Assembly: GCF_000576305.1 (NCBI RefSeq)
Contig: NZ_BAVZ01000005.1
Location: forward strand, 124,001-188,000
DNA length: 64,000 bases
Origin: Paenibacillus pini JCM 16418
Lineage (GTDB): Bacteria; Bacillota; Bacilli; Paenibacillales; Paenibacillaceae
Direction: 5' to 3'
Under the pieces are notes generated by a model. It was not told where the DNA came from, made no database searches, and saw nothing but the letters and a program-made list of their open reading frames with translations. Of this stretch, positions 18,726-27,986 are shown in pieces (within the stretch, counting starts at the first letter, position 1; every line of letters starts with the position of its first letter). Both the position numbers and the translations under genes were made by a program.

Positions 18726-19703
18726 TCATTTAACATAAGGTAGCGGGTTAACCGGCTTATCATCTTTAACCACTTGAAAATGAAGATGGGGTCCTGTGCT
18801 ACGCCCTGTTGATCCAAGCCGTGCAATCTTCGAACCCTTGTCCACGCTATCACCGACACTCACTTCTATTCTACTTAGATGCATATACCATGTTTGCAGT
18901 CCGTTTGGATGTTCAATAATAATGTAGCGCCCGCGTGCACCACTTTCTTCGGTTGTAACGACGATACCAGAACCAGCTGCGTAAACGGGGCCACCTTCAT
19001 CGCCGGCGATATCAATACCCGCATGAAATGCAGCTCTACCTGTAAAAGGGTCAGTACGGTAACCAAAGCTGGATGTCATCACTTTAGAGACGGTAGGCCA
19101 GATTGTGGGTGTACCAGATATTTGAATTTGTGTCTCCTGAGCTTGCTCTAAGGTATTGGGAACCTTCAACTGCATTTCGTCCAGCAGCTTCCGCATTTCC
19201 TGAAAATCATCTTTCGTTTCTTTAGCGAGATCTAGCATGTCACTGTCATGCACGGCAATATATTCCCCGCCTACATGCTCGGAATCATTAATTGACTGCG
19301 ATGAAGCTTTGCCTGAAACACGTGTTGTATTGTGCTTGTTAATAAATTCTTTAAGTTGTTGTTCGAGCTCATCAACGGTATCCATTTTGAGTTTCATGGT
19401 CTTGGCTTGAGAGGATAGATTTATGATTTCATTCTGTAGGCGCTCCATGGATTGCTCTCTGTTGCTGAGGGTTAGCTGCACTTGTCTATTTTTCAAAGTC
19501 TCTACAGAAACTTGCTGTTCCAATTGAGACACAACTTGAGAGGAGTGAGCTTGCATAGCGACAACCAGACCGGAAAGGGAGAGGACGGCGACAGCGGGAA
19601 TCGCCATCAACAAATGCTTGGACAAATGAATCTGCTTTACGGCATGCTGAGCATCCCTCATTACAAGTAGCGTCAGACGTTGATTCACATTCGCACTCTT
19701 CAT
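18726..19703 (-). CDS. M23 family metallopeptidase (LytM/DD-endopeptidase-like)
   Basis: The protein has 325 residues. One transmembrane helix (about residues 30-48) anchors it, with a short basic cytoplasmic N-terminus. A coiled coil follows (about 60-135), and the C-terminal LytM domain carries the zinc ligands H227 and D231 (HAGID) and H308 in HLH (306-308), plus H275. All catalytic residues are present, so an active peptidoglycan endopeptidase is likely. The coiled coil probably mediates oligomerisation or binding to regulators. It is cotranscribed with the bactofilin gene. GAAAGGAG precedes the ATG. Confidence 0.93.
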   Translation of the reverse strand: MKSANVNQRLTLLVMRDAQHAVKQIHLSKHLLMAIPAVAVLSLSGLVVAMQAHSSQVVSQLEQQVSVETLKNRQVQLTLSNREQSMERLQNEIINLSSQAKTMKLKMDTVDELEQQLKEFINKHNTTRVSGKASSQSINDSEHVGGEYIAVHDSDMLDLAKETKDDFQEMRKLLDEMQLKVPNTLEQAQETQIQISGTPTIWPTVSKVMTSSFGYRTDPFTGRAAFHAGIDIAGDEGGPVYAAGSGIVVTTEESGARGRYIIIEHPNGLQTWYMHLSRIEVSVGDSVDKGSKIARLGSTGRSTGPHLHFQVVKDDKPVNPLPYVK

Positions 19704-19940
19704 GGCATCTCCTTTCTTTTCGTATTCTTCTTCAAGGAACAGCTTGTTTCTATTTCATATACTCTATTTATTCTAAAGACTCTCAAAACATGTCAATAAT
19801 GTTGGAGAATGATACCTGCGTCTATTTTGTACTGTGGAGGGTATGTATTGAATAAAGCAGGTTTGTTCTGGTGAAAGATGGATACATAGTCATAATGAAT
19901 CGGATTTTGTATTGAAATTGGTTAAGGAGGGTCTTCAGCA

Positions 19941-21370
19941 ATGTTGTGGGTTCTTATCGCGCTACTTATATTTATTTTTCAAATGGCAACGATTTTGCTA
20001 CTGGAATTCCGCCATCCCTCTAAAGCTGTAGCATGGATGTTCATCCTGTTCTGCTGTCCCTTGATTGGATTCGCAGTCTATTATTTTGTAGCACAGGATT
20101 ACAAGAAGCGTCGGCAAGTCCGTACTAGAGGTTCAAAGCTATTTCGTGAGATCCGCTCAACGCTGAGAAGCCAAGCCAATCGGGTTAACAATGTGAGGGA
20201 CATGCATGGAAAGGATTTTCAGCATCAACAGCGCTTATTTAATTTATTGAATAGGCTGTCGGAAAATCCCATTACGGGGTGCAATCGTAGTGAGGTATTA
20301 ACAGATGGAGAAGCTGCCTTTGGCGCTATGTTAGAGGCAATGGAACAAGCTAAGGATCACATTCATATCGAGTTTTATATTTTTAGAAATGATATCATCG
20401 GTACTCAGTTTCAAGAAGTCATGATTCGTAAAGCGAAAGCAGGCCTAAAGATCAGATTCATATGTGATGGCTTGGGCAGTTATGCTTGAAGCGTTCTTTT
20501 GTAAAAAAGTTGAAAGATGCTGGAGTCGAGGTCCATTTCTTCTTGCCCCCATTATTAGCGACAATCGATCGACGAATTAATTACCGAAACCACCGTAAAA
20601 TTGTTGTGGTAGATGGCAATGTAGGCTTTGTGGGAGGTATGAACGTAGGGGATGATTATTTGGGACAGTACCCGAAGGTGGGTTACTGGCGTGATACCCA
20701 TTTGAAAATCGAAGGCGATGCCGTCTATTATTTACAAAATATATTTCTGAATGATTGGCAGTTGGCTTCGGGTCAGGAGATTATTGATAAGGACTTGTTC
20801 CCAGAACATGAATGTTCAGGATTAGAACAAATTCAAATTATCAGCAGTGGTCCTGACCAGGAATGGGATGCGATACAGGAGATGTGTTTCGGAGCTATTT
20901 CGGTTGCCGACCGGAGGGTTTGGATTACGACGCCTTATTTTATCCCAGACCCAGCGATATATGAAGCGCTTAAGACCGCGGCTGTAAGTGGGGTTGATGT
21001 ACGGATCATCATTCCTTGGAAATCAGATTCTAGAATGGTACATCTAGCTTCGCTGTCTTATGTAGATGAGCTGCTCCGTGCTGGGGTTAAATTTTATCAA
21101 TATCGTCGGGGATTTGTTCACGCGAAAGTGATCATTGTCGATGATCTGATTGCTTCTGTAGGAACGGCAAATATGGATATGCGTAGTTTCTTCTCTAATT
21201 TCGAGCTCACGGCAGTATTGTTCGAACAGACCTCGATTAACCGGTTGGTTTCCGATTTTGAAGAGGATCTACGTTATTGTAGTGCTATTCAATTGGAGTC
21301 CTTTCTATCTAGACCATTCTTACATAAAAGAGCAGAAATGTTATGCCGCATGCTTTCTCCGTTATTATGA
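19941..21370 (+). pseudogene. cls: Cardiolipin synthase, interrupted by one frameshift
   Basis: The first frame (19941-20489) encodes two N-terminal membrane helices and the start of the first phospholipase-D domain, ending CDGLGSYA. The second frame (from 20486) continues KRSFVKKLKDAGVEVHFF and holds both HKD motifs: NHRKIVVVDGNVGF and VHAKVIIVDDLIASVGTANMD. Adding one T at 20486-20487 (GCTTG to GCTTTG) joins them into a normal protein of about 476 residues. No slippery heptamer is visible, so programmed frameshifting is unlikely. The intact enzyme makes cardiolipin from phosphatidylglycerol in the membrane. TAAGGAGG supports the ATG at 19941. Confidence 0.88.
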
Positions 21371-21691
21371 GGCACGCGGTGCAAAAAGAATGATAGAGAC
21401 ACCTGCAAAGCATAGTGCAGCTCCAATCCAGTCATACATATCAGGAGCGTTCTTATCTACCAACCAACCCCACAGTAAGGCAAGAACAATAAATATTCCC
21501 CCATATGCAGCGTATACCCTTCCGAAGGAGGGGTAATTCTGCATGGTCGGAATAAATCCGTATATAACAAGAATAAGACTTCCCAAAGCCCCATATCCCC
21601 AAGGTTTGGAGTCTTTTATCCACAGCCATACAAGGTATCCACCACCAATTTCTGCCAAACCTGCTATCAGAAATAAAAAAATGGATCTCAT
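21365..21691 (-). CDS. YnfA/UPF0060 family small membrane protein
   Basis: The 108-residue protein has four hydrophobic helices and the family pattern: FLIAGLAEIGGGYLVWLW, GRVYAAYGGIFIVLALLWGW and DWIGAALCFAGVSIILF. Members resemble small multidrug resistance transporters, but the function is not established. The ATG at 21691 is chosen over the far upstream start at 21832 because GGGAG is well placed and the protein then begins as the family does. Its 3' end overlaps the end of the cls reading frame by 6 bp, tail to tail. It is divergent from the YitT-type gene. Confidence 0.88.
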   Translation of the reverse strand: MRSIFLFLIAGLAEIGGGYLVWLWIKDSKPWGYGALGSLILVIYGFIPTMQNYPSFGRVYAAYGGIFIVLALLWGWLVDKNAPDMYDWIGAALCFAGVSIILFAPRAS

Positions 21692-21819
21692 GATAGTTAA
21701 TCTCCCATCTAGGTTCATATCCAAGCCATATTTATGATATAATAAAGTGGGTGAATAAGCACGCAATAGAATGCTATGCCCTTTATTCACACCAAATTGA
21801 TATGAATCGGGGGAATTCG

Positions 21820-22752
21820 ATGGACGTAACATCTAACACTTTGTCCGCAGACAGGCCGTCAGAAATACCGCAACCACCTCAACCACCGCAACACATCAAC
21901 GCAAGGCCTAGTAAAGCAAGGCTTTTACTACGTGTTTTGTCTCTCACTATAGGGGCCATACTCGTAGCCGTAGCACTTGAAATCTTCCTGGTAAACAACG
22001 ATATTATAGATGGTGGAATCACGGGTATTTCGATTATGTTATCTCGTCTACTTCACATGCCACTTGGTATTTTCCTCACGGTATTAAACATTCCTTTTCT
22101 TTTCGTAGGATATAAACAAATAGGTAAAACGTTTGCCTTTTCTACTTTGTATGCAGTTCTAGTTATGTCTATAGGTACAGCATTACTAGCATCGGTTAAA
22201 CCGATTACCTTTGATCCTTTACTTGCAGCCGTATTCGGCGGGGTTATTCTAGGCGCAGGGGTTGGCCTCGTTATACGTGCCGGAGGTTCGACAGATGGTA
22301 GCGAAATTGTAGCTATTCTGTTCAACAAAAAATTACCATTCTCCGTTGGGGAAATCGTCATGTTTATCAATGTATTTATTCTTAGTAGTGCAGGTTTTGT
22401 TTTCGGATGGAATCACGCTATGTATTCACTTATCGCCTATTTTATTGCATTTAAAGTGATTGATATCACCAACGAAGGGATAGACCAGTCCAAATCCGTA
22501 TGGATCATTAGTGATCAATACAAAAACATCGGTGATGCACTCACTTCACGCCTTGGACGTGGTGTAACTTATCTGGAAGGGGAAGGCGCATATTCGGGTG
22601 ACAGTAAGAAGGTCATCTTTGTCGTCATTACTCGTCTAGAGGAAGCCAAGCTCAAGTCCATAGTTCAAGATTGGGACCCTGAAGCATTTCTGGCAGTTGG
22701 TAATATCCATGACGTTAAGGGCGGGCGCTTCAAGAAGCGAGATATACACTAG
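21820..22752 (+). CDS. YitT family membrane protein (DUF161/DUF2179)
   Basis: The 310-residue protein has a proline-rich N-terminal tail, five to six hydrophobic segments (from LLLRVLSLTIGAILVAVALEIFLV to YSLIAYFIAFKVID), and a soluble C-terminal DUF2179 domain of about 80 residues (SVWIISDQYKNIGDALTSRLGRGVTYLEGEGAYSG). In this family the membrane part contains GGVILGAGVGLVIRAGGSTDGSEI. The transported substrate is unknown. The ATG at 21820 follows GGGGGAA and is preferred over 21751. A bidirectional terminator follows. Confidence 0.9.
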   Translation: MDVTSNTLSADRPSEIPQPPQPPQHINARPSKARLLLRVLSLTIGAILVAVALEIFLVNNDIIDGGITGISIMLSRLLHMPLGIFLTVLNIPFLFVGYKQIGKTFAFSTLYAVLVMSIGTALLASVKPITFDPLLAAVFGGVILGAGVGLVIRAGGSTDGSEIVAILFNKKLPFSVGEIVMFINVFILSSAGFVFGWNHAMYSLIAYFIAFKVIDITNEGIDQSKSVWIISDQYKNIGDALTSRLGRGVTYLEGEGAYSGDSKKVIFVVITRLEEAKLKSIVQDWDPEAFLAVGNIHDVKGGRFKKRDIH

Positions 22753-22772
22753 TATTCGGATAGATAACGTGA

Positions 22773-22806
22773 AGCAAGCCCGGAAGATTTATCTTCCGGG
22801 CTTGCT
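22773..22806. terminator. Bidirectional terminator between YitT-type gene and LigD polymerase gene
   Basis: A perfect inverted repeat (GCAAGCCCGGAAGAT with ATCTTCCGGGCTTGC) lies between convergent genes. Its right arm overlaps the last codons of the LigD polymerase gene. T-runs are poor on both sides, so efficiency is uncertain. Confidence 0.7.
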
Positions 22807-23697
22807 TGCGTTTAAATGCTGGATAACCTGCTCAATCGGCTGTGGAGGTACGCTAGCAATTAAATCTCCAAGCTGGCTCAGGCGTTCTACAATGTTGAGT
22901 AAATGATAATCGGTGACAGACACTCCTTGTTCAACCTCAGCCCAGGTCAGTGGAGTCGATACCGTCGCAAGCGGTCTAGCGCGAGGGGTGTAGGGAGCAG
23001 ATAATGTCTTTCCCTCGCCGTGCTGTAGATAGTCAAAATATATTTTATCACCGCGATTTTTCTTAAGTCGTTCGAGAGTGAATAGGTCTGCGCGTGTTTC
23101 GGTTACATATTGACCTACGAACTGACCTACTCTCTGTAAGTCATCAAACGTAATCCCTTTATGAATAGGAACAATAATTTGCACGCCGGTAGCTCCAGAT
23201 GTTTTAGGTACAGATTCAAGTCCGAGTGATTTAAGCACTTGACCCACAATGAAGGCGGCCTCCATAATGCGCGGTTCAACCTCCATGGACGGATCCAGAT
23301 CAATCATCCATTCACAAGGAAGGCTGCTTCCCGCATAATGTAGTGAAGGATGAAATTCCAGCGCAGCCAAATTACCAAGCCAAAGAAGCTCTGGTAGACC
23401 ATTTAGCAATACATAGTGAATTCCCTCATGCTCGCTTGTACTGACATAGGGTGGGAGTGGCTGGGGGGCATTTTTCTGATAAAAGAACGTTCCGCCCTCT
23501 CCATGTGGGTATCGAATCGTCGTTAGTAGTCGGTTACGGCAGTATTGTAGTAGATAGGGGGCGAGCGCAGCTAGCTTTTGCAGATACATGGATTTGGTGA
23601 TTCCAACCTCAGGCCAAAGCGGTTTATCGGGATTTGTAATTGGAATGCTGTGACCTTGTACGGTAATCGTTCCGTGAATCGTGCGAGGCATGTGCAC
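22789..23697 (-). CDS. LigD-type NHEJ polymerase/primase (stand-alone)
   Basis: This 302-residue protein has the archaeo-eukaryotic primase-like fold of the LigD polymerase domain. Visible motifs are NPDKPLWPEVGITKSMYL, the catalytic metal-binding WMIDLDPS, KTSGATGVQIIVPI, and KIYFDYLQHGEGKTLSAPYTPRARP. It fills gaps at double-strand breaks during non-homologous end joining. It lies 60 bp downstream of the ligase gene and after Ku on the same strand. In many bacteria these parts are one LigD polypeptide; here polymerase and ligase are separate genes. Start may be 23697 or 23691 (both ATG). Confidence 0.92.
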   Translation of the reverse strand: MHMPRTIHGTITVQGHSIPITNPDKPLWPEVGITKSMYLQKLAALAPYLLQYCRNRLLTTIRYPHGEGGTFFYQKNAPQPLPPYVSTSEHEGIHYVLLNGLPELLWLGNLAALEFHPSLHYAGSSLPCEWMIDLDPSMEVEPRIMEAAFIVGQVLKSLGLESVPKTSGATGVQIIVPIHKGITFDDLQRVGQFVGQYVTETRADLFTLERLKKNRGDKIYFDYLQHGEGKTLSAPYTPRARPLATVSTPLTWAEVEQGVSVTDYHLLNIVERLSQLGDLIASVPPQPIEQVIQHLNASKPGR

Positions 23698-23757
23698 TGC
23701 TCCTTCAAATACAAATGATTGAAAACGGATGTTATCTTTAGTTATTAGCCGTTATAC

Positions 23758-24702
23758 CTATTCAAAGCGGCATTCCATAGGTGGTATCTCGACAAACGCC
23801 TGAATGCTTGGCTGGCGCAGTGTTCGTGATGCGGTCCATTCCAAGAAATGGACTTTGACGGTAAGCTCAGGCCGAATCCATATGGAGCCTTTACTCCGCT
23901 GCGGAATTTGTACAAAGGGCATATGCTCCTGAATCATACTGCGGGTCAGTTCGGTCAGCTTTTGCCAATCAGAGACTTTAAGTTTGCCCGTACCTGCATG
24001 TCCGATATACCAGAGTAATCCCTGTTCGTCGTATAATCCCAGCATGAGAGCATTAATAGTCCCATCTCGGTACGTAATGCCACCCACAACAGCAATGACA
24101 TCTTGAATATTCTTTCGTTTAATCCACCGACCATCCTTACCATTTAGGGCGTACGTACTGTTAATATTTTTACATACAATCCCCTCAAGCTGATGCTTAC
24201 GCGCCACCTCATATAGGAGCGACAAATCGTTATAATTAGGTACCAACTGAACATGATTATTCGGCGTAATGATAGCTTGAAGGATGGCTTGTCGCTCAAG
24301 CAGAGACTTTCCCGTAACCCATTCCCCATTATAGAAAAGCACATCAAATATCATGTACACGATAGGAATTTGCTGAACCCGGGCACGAATTTGCATATCT
24401 GATCTCAGACTATCGCGTTTCATCACTTGATGGAACGAAGGGCTGCCCTCTACTAGCGCAATGACCTCTCCATCCAAAATAACTGAATTCGCATTGCAAT
24501 AAGAGTGGACATCCAGTAGCTCAGGGTACTGCTGAGTACGTTCATTACCCTTGCGGTTGATCAGCCGAGTCTGATTCACGCCATCATAGTATACGAGCAT
24601 CCGGACGCCGTCCCATTTGATCTGCGCGATCCACTCCTCCCCAGAAGGTAGCTGATCAGCCATGATCGGTTCAAAGGGAACGACAGGCTTAAGAGGGTTC
24701 AA
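23758..24702 (-). CDS. ATP-dependent DNA ligase (LigD ligase part, stand-alone)
   Basis: The 314-residue protein has the adenylation domain with catalytic Lys29 in IKWDGVR, INRKGNERTQQYPEL, LDGEVIAL, IFDVLF, EGIVCKN and the WIKRKN motif, then an OB-fold C-terminal domain ending with LEWTASRTLRQPSI. It seals nicks at joined ends in NHEJ. The start overlaps the Ku stop codon by 4 bp, so the two are translated together. There is no phosphoesterase domain, and none is found next to it. Confidence 0.93.
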   Translation of the reverse strand: MNPLKPVVPFEPIMADQLPSGEEWIAQIKWDGVRMLVYYDGVNQTRLINRKGNERTQQYPELLDVHSYCNANSVILDGEVIALVEGSPSFHQVMKRDSLRSDMQIRARVQQIPIVYMIFDVLFYNGEWVTGKSLLERQAILQAIITPNNHVQLVPNYNDLSLLYEVARKHQLEGIVCKNINSTYALNGKDGRWIKRKNIQDVIAVVGGITYRDGTINALMLGLYDEQGLLWYIGHAGTGKLKVSDWQKLTELTRSMIQEHMPFVQIPQRSKGSIWIRPELTVKVHFLEWTASRTLRQPSIQAFVEIPPMECRFE

Positions 24703-25625
24703 GAGACGGTCTCGTTCTTCTTCGCAGTTTTGCGTCGTTTAGGCTTCGGTCCTTCTGCGGCGGGCACTTCCTCATTCGCTGTTTTTGCAGAAGTAGCTTC
24801 ACTACTTGCTTTTCGCTTTGCAGGTGTCTTTTTGGTCTTACCTGGATCGGTCGCAACGGGCTGAACGGCTTCGATACTAGCTTGGAGCGCAGCCATTAAA
24901 TCAATTACATTGGTCTCCTGCTTGGCTGGAGCGATCTTAATTTCCTCTCCAGAGACTTTGTGCTGAATCAGATTGAGTAGCTTCTCTCTATAGTCATCCG
25001 TATATTTACCCGGTTCAAAAGGGGTAGATAGCTGTTCAATCAGCATCTTGGCCATCACCAATTCTTTATCGTTTACTTGGACATTCTCTGGCAAGTTCGG
25101 AACCTGAGAGACAGGACGGATTTCATCTGGATAAAAAATAGTTTCGATCGCAAGGCATTCATCAAGCACACGTATGGCAGCTAAACTGCTCTTGGAGCGA
25201 ATCGAAATTTTGGCAATGCCAATTTTGCCGCTTTGGTGCATGGCTTCCTTCAGAAGCTGATATGCATTAGAACCGGCTTGATCCGGGGCGAGATAGTATG
25301 TTTTTTGAAAATAAATCGGGTCAATTTCCGTCAAATCCACGAAATCGAGGATAGCAATACTCTTATTCCCTTGTTCTGTAAGCTGTTCCAGTTCCTCTTT
25401 ATCAAACAAAACAAACTTACCTTTCTCGTATTCATATCCTTTGGATATTTCCTCCCAGGCGACCTCTTTGTCACATATGGGACATTTTCTAACATAAGCG
25501 AGAGGGCTGCCGCACACATTATGCACATATCTCATGGAGATATCCTTATCTTCTGTAGCTGAGAACATTTTGACAGGGACATGAACCAAGCCGAAGCTTA
25601 TGGCTCCTTTCCAGACGGTATGCAT
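24699..25625 (-). CDS. ku: Ku protein (NHEJ end-binding)
   Basis: The 308-residue bacterial Ku forms a homodimer that encircles DNA ends and recruits LigD. The core shows WKGAISFGLVHVPVKMFSATEDKDISMRYVH, CPICDKEVAWEEISKGYEYEKGKFVLFDKEEL and DDYREKLLNLIQHKVSGEEI. The C-terminal tail (about residues 255-308) is rich in Lys, Ala and Pro, as in Ku proteins with DNA-binding extensions. The start at 25625 follows AAGGAG; the longer upstream frame is not used. It is divergent from spore-linked genes. Confidence 0.95.
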   Translation of the reverse strand: MHTVWKGAISFGLVHVPVKMFSATEDKDISMRYVHNVCGSPLAYVRKCPICDKEVAWEEISKGYEYEKGKFVLFDKEELEQLTEQGNKSIAILDFVDLTEIDPIYFQKTYYLAPDQAGSNAYQLLKEAMHQSGKIGIAKISIRSKSSLAAIRVLDECLAIETIFYPDEIRPVSQVPNLPENVQVNDKELVMAKMLIEQLSTPFEPGKYTDDYREKLLNLIQHKVSGEEIKIAPAKQETNVIDLMAALQASIEAVQPVATDPGKTKKTPAKRKASSEATSAKTANEEVPAAEGPKPKRRKTAKKNETVS

Positions 25626-25757
25626 ATGAAACCACTCCTTTTTATTCAAAACGTTTATGTTTACAGTATGGACGTGATGGATATGAACAATACTATAGAA
25701 GGGCGATACTTGAAATAACTCATGGAAGTACACTACACGTTAGGGAGGATGATAAGC

Positions 25758-26087
25758 ATGTCCATACACAAACGGGAACCAGATGAGGAACAAGCGAACA
25801 TTGCCCGATATGAAGAGGTAGAAGAAATTATCGCGGAGTCAGAATGGATTAACGGTCAAAATGTGGATTGGGAACAAGTGACCTCACCCTATGAAGAGAT
25901 TAATCAAGAATCATACATGATGGATATAGACCGAATGGTCAATGAAGGATTAGGTGGCGGAGAGATCACGGTGGATAATGGATTTATTGGTGGGAGTACG
26001 ACAGATTCCATGATTCCTGAACCTAAATCCCGTGAAATCAATGATGATTTCGGATGGGAGCAAGAGTTTGAATATGATGAAGATTAG
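25758..26087 (+). CDS. Conserved-looking acidic protein of unknown function
   Basis: This is a 109-residue, strongly acidic and soluble protein with no cysteines or membrane segment. It has an N-terminal stretch EEQANIARYEEVEEIIAESEWING and a C-terminal tail FGWEQEFEYDED. I do not recognise the family. The start at 25758 is chosen because GGGAGG at 25743-25748 gives the right spacing, whereas an ATG at 25749 is too close. It lies 11 bp before sspH and is divergent from Ku, so forespore expression is possible but only by association. Confidence 0.75.
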   Translation: MSIHKREPDEEQANIARYEEVEEIIAESEWINGQNVDWEQVTSPYEEINQESYMMDIDRMVNEGLGGGEITVDNGFIGGSTTDSMIPEPKSREINDDFGWEQEFEYDED

Positions 26088-26098
26088 GGGAGATATCC

Positions 26099-26281
26099 AT
26101 GGATGTTAAACGTGCAATGGACATATATCAGGATAAAAGTACGATCTCTGTGAAATTAGAAGGGGAACCTGTATGGATTGAGAATGTGGATGAAGTGAAT
26201 GGCATGGCAACGGTGCAAGTAGGATCGCGCCCGGCGAATACACAGACCGTTAAAGTGGAGCGTCTGCAAGAAGAGCACTAA
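26099..26281 (+). CDS. sspH: H-type small acid-soluble spore protein
   Basis: The 60-residue protein begins MDVKRAMDIYQDKSTISVKLEGEPVWIENVDE and matches the SspH family in length and pattern (an N-terminal helix, then VxxEGxPVWI and a central V-x-V-x-V region). SspH-type proteins are made in the forespore and sit in the spore core. The gene marks the organism as an endospore former. It is preceded by GGGGAG and followed by a terminator. Confidence 0.88.
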   Translation: MDVKRAMDIYQDKSTISVKLEGEPVWIENVDEVNGMATVQVGSRPANTQTVKVERLQEEH

Positions 26282-26328
26282 TTGAATGGTGTTCTATTGA
26301 AAATTGAAGATCCATAAAGAACAGACTA

Positions 26329-26367
26329 GATGATGAGCAAAAGTGAAGCTTTTGTTCATCATCTTTT
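26329..26367 (+). terminator. Rho-independent terminator after sspH
   Basis: The stem AGATGATGA-CAAAAG pairs with CTTTTG-TCATCATCT around a GTGAAG loop region, followed by five T. Confidence 0.85.
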
Positions 26368-26489
26368 TGCTTTTACAAACATTCTCTTTGCGATGAGGGT
26401 GGGGTGAGTTAAAATGAATTCTGTATGAAGAATCAATATATTCTGCATGATACACGTGTAACTATATTTTATCGAACCTTGGAGGCAAC

Positions 26490-27281
26490 ATGGAAGCAAG
26501 CAAACAGAATCAGGAAGCATGGAACACGGGCGCATATGAAGCATGGTTGAATCGTTTTGGCACCCCACAAATGGCAGCCGCGAAATTACAACTGAATCCA
26601 GAAAAGCCTATTCAGCATATCTACAGACATTTAAATAAACAGGTGCAGGGCAAGAAAATCATGAATTTGATGGGCTCTAATGGCATGAAGGCCGTTGCTC
26701 TTTCTTTACTAGATGCGGAAGTTACGGTAGCCGATTTCTCAGCAGAAAATGAGAAGTATGCCATGGAGCTAGCGGAAGCAGCGGGCGTAAATATTCGTTA
26801 TATTGTTGCAGATGTGCTACAGTTACCGGAAGCGGAACTATCCCAGTCGTATGACATCGTATTTATGGAAAATGGGATCCTTCATTATTTTAAAGATTTA
26901 CAGCCGCTATTTGAGACTGTCTCAAAGCTGCTGCGAAAAGGTGGACAGCTAGTGCTTCAAGATTTTCATCCGGTGTCTACCAAGCTTATTTCTTCAAAAG
27001 GATCTACTGCGAAAATTAGAAAACATAAAGTGACAGGCAATTATTTCGATACAGCATTGGTCGAGAAAGAAGTGGCTTTCCATAAGTTTTCAGATGGAGA
27101 ACAAGGTGATCCAGAGTCGTACCACGTATACTTGCGTAACTGGACATTAGGCGAAATTGTTACTGCCGTGGCTACAGAAGGGTTGTGTATTAAGGTTCTA
27201 GAAGAGCTACCTAATCTTTCATCCGAAGTTTTCGATCAGGGAATTCCCAAAACATTTACTGTTGTGTCTGAGAAACTATAG
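26490..27281 (+). CDS. Class I SAM-dependent methyltransferase
   Basis: This 263-residue protein of the Methyltransf_11/25 type has a degenerate glycine-rich motif I (IMNLMGSNGMKAVALSLLDA), the acidic motif II in VTVADFS, and VADVLQLP followed by DIVFMENGILHYF. The C-terminal part (LRNWTLGEIVTAVATEGLCIKVLEELPN) is a lid typical of small-molecule methyltransferases. The substrate is unknown. CTTGGAGG precedes the ATG. It is followed 33 bp later by a membrane protein gene and may be cotranscribed with it. Confidence 0.85.
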   Translation: MEASKQNQEAWNTGAYEAWLNRFGTPQMAAAKLQLNPEKPIQHIYRHLNKQVQGKKIMNLMGSNGMKAVALSLLDAEVTVADFSAENEKYAMELAEAAGVNIRYIVADVLQLPEAELSQSYDIVFMENGILHYFKDLQPLFETVSKLLRKGGQLVLQDFHPVSTKLISSKGSTAKIRKHKVTGNYFDTALVEKEVAFHKFSDGEQGDPESYHVYLRNWTLGEIVTAVATEGLCIKVLEELPNLSSEVFDQGIPKTFTVVSEKL

Positions 27282-27314
27282 GCCATAGATAAGCAAGCGA
27301 GAGGAGCTTGTGAG

Positions 27315-27874
27315 ATGGAAACGATGAAGAAGAGGTTACCTTATGCGTTTGCTCATGCATTATGTATGTTTATTTACATCGGGATGTATGTCGCGGGCTA
27401 TATTATGATCGATATTCTTCATTTACGGATTTCCTTTGGCACCATGGTGGTCACGTTGATTCCATTGGTGTTTTGGATACTGCTCATGTTGAACTTTTAC
27501 AAGAATTTAGCTAGCATGTCTAAGGCTTTCTTGATCTCTTCTATTATCATTGGCATATTCATATGTTCCATTAGTTGGGTTAAGCTAGGTTACAATGAAT
27601 GGAAATCTCACTTTGACTATGATCGTTGGGTCAGTAACCATGAGCAGCGGAGTTATATGGTAGCGAGTCTGCTGGAACAGCATGAACTAAAGGGACGATC
27701 TCATGAGGAAGTCCTGGCATTGCTAGGAGCACCGGATACTCTGGCTACCTCTCAAGAACCTCAAAGTACATATGTTTATGGGATGGGAAGAGCGGGTTTA
27801 GGGTAGACAGCGAACGGCTAGTCATTGAATTTGATCAGGACAAGGTATCGGAATATAGGATCGATGTGGATTAA
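27315..27874 (+). pseudogene. Membrane protein with BamE/SmpA-like C-terminal domain, one frameshift
   Basis: The first frame gives three hydrophobic helices (about residues 12-95) followed by an extracytoplasmic segment with LKGRSHEEVLALLGAPDTLATSQEPQSTYVYGMGRAGLG and then TAG at 27804. Restoring one G in the run at 27801-27803 continues the protein as VDSERLVIEFDQDKVSEYRIDVD to a stop at 27874, completing a BamE-like fold (LGxPD, then YGxG, then a beta-rich end). Gram-positives use such domains in exported proteins of unknown role. The clean continuation argues that the intact gene is the recent ancestral or true state. Confidence 0.72.
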
Positions 27875-27913
27875 GCGAACAAAGACATAAATGGTTGATG
27901 ATAAAATAGAATG

Positions 27914-27952
27914 GCTTCACGCTCAGGATGATTATTGAGCGTGAAGCATTTT
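27914..27952. terminator. Terminator-like hairpin between convergent genes
   Basis: A perfect 12-bp stem (GCTTCACGCTCA with TGAGCGTGAAGC) with a 10-nt loop is followed by ATTTT on the + strand. It sits between the BamE-like gene and the GNAT gene. Confidence 0.75.
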
Positions 27953-27986
27953 ATGTGCGTAAGATGGTCTAGACAACAGAAGTTAG

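Noticed and set aside
20480..20495. Programmed ribosomal frameshift in cls
   Set aside because: No slippery heptamer and no obvious downstream stimulatory fold; the same type of single-base loss occurs in five unrelated genes.
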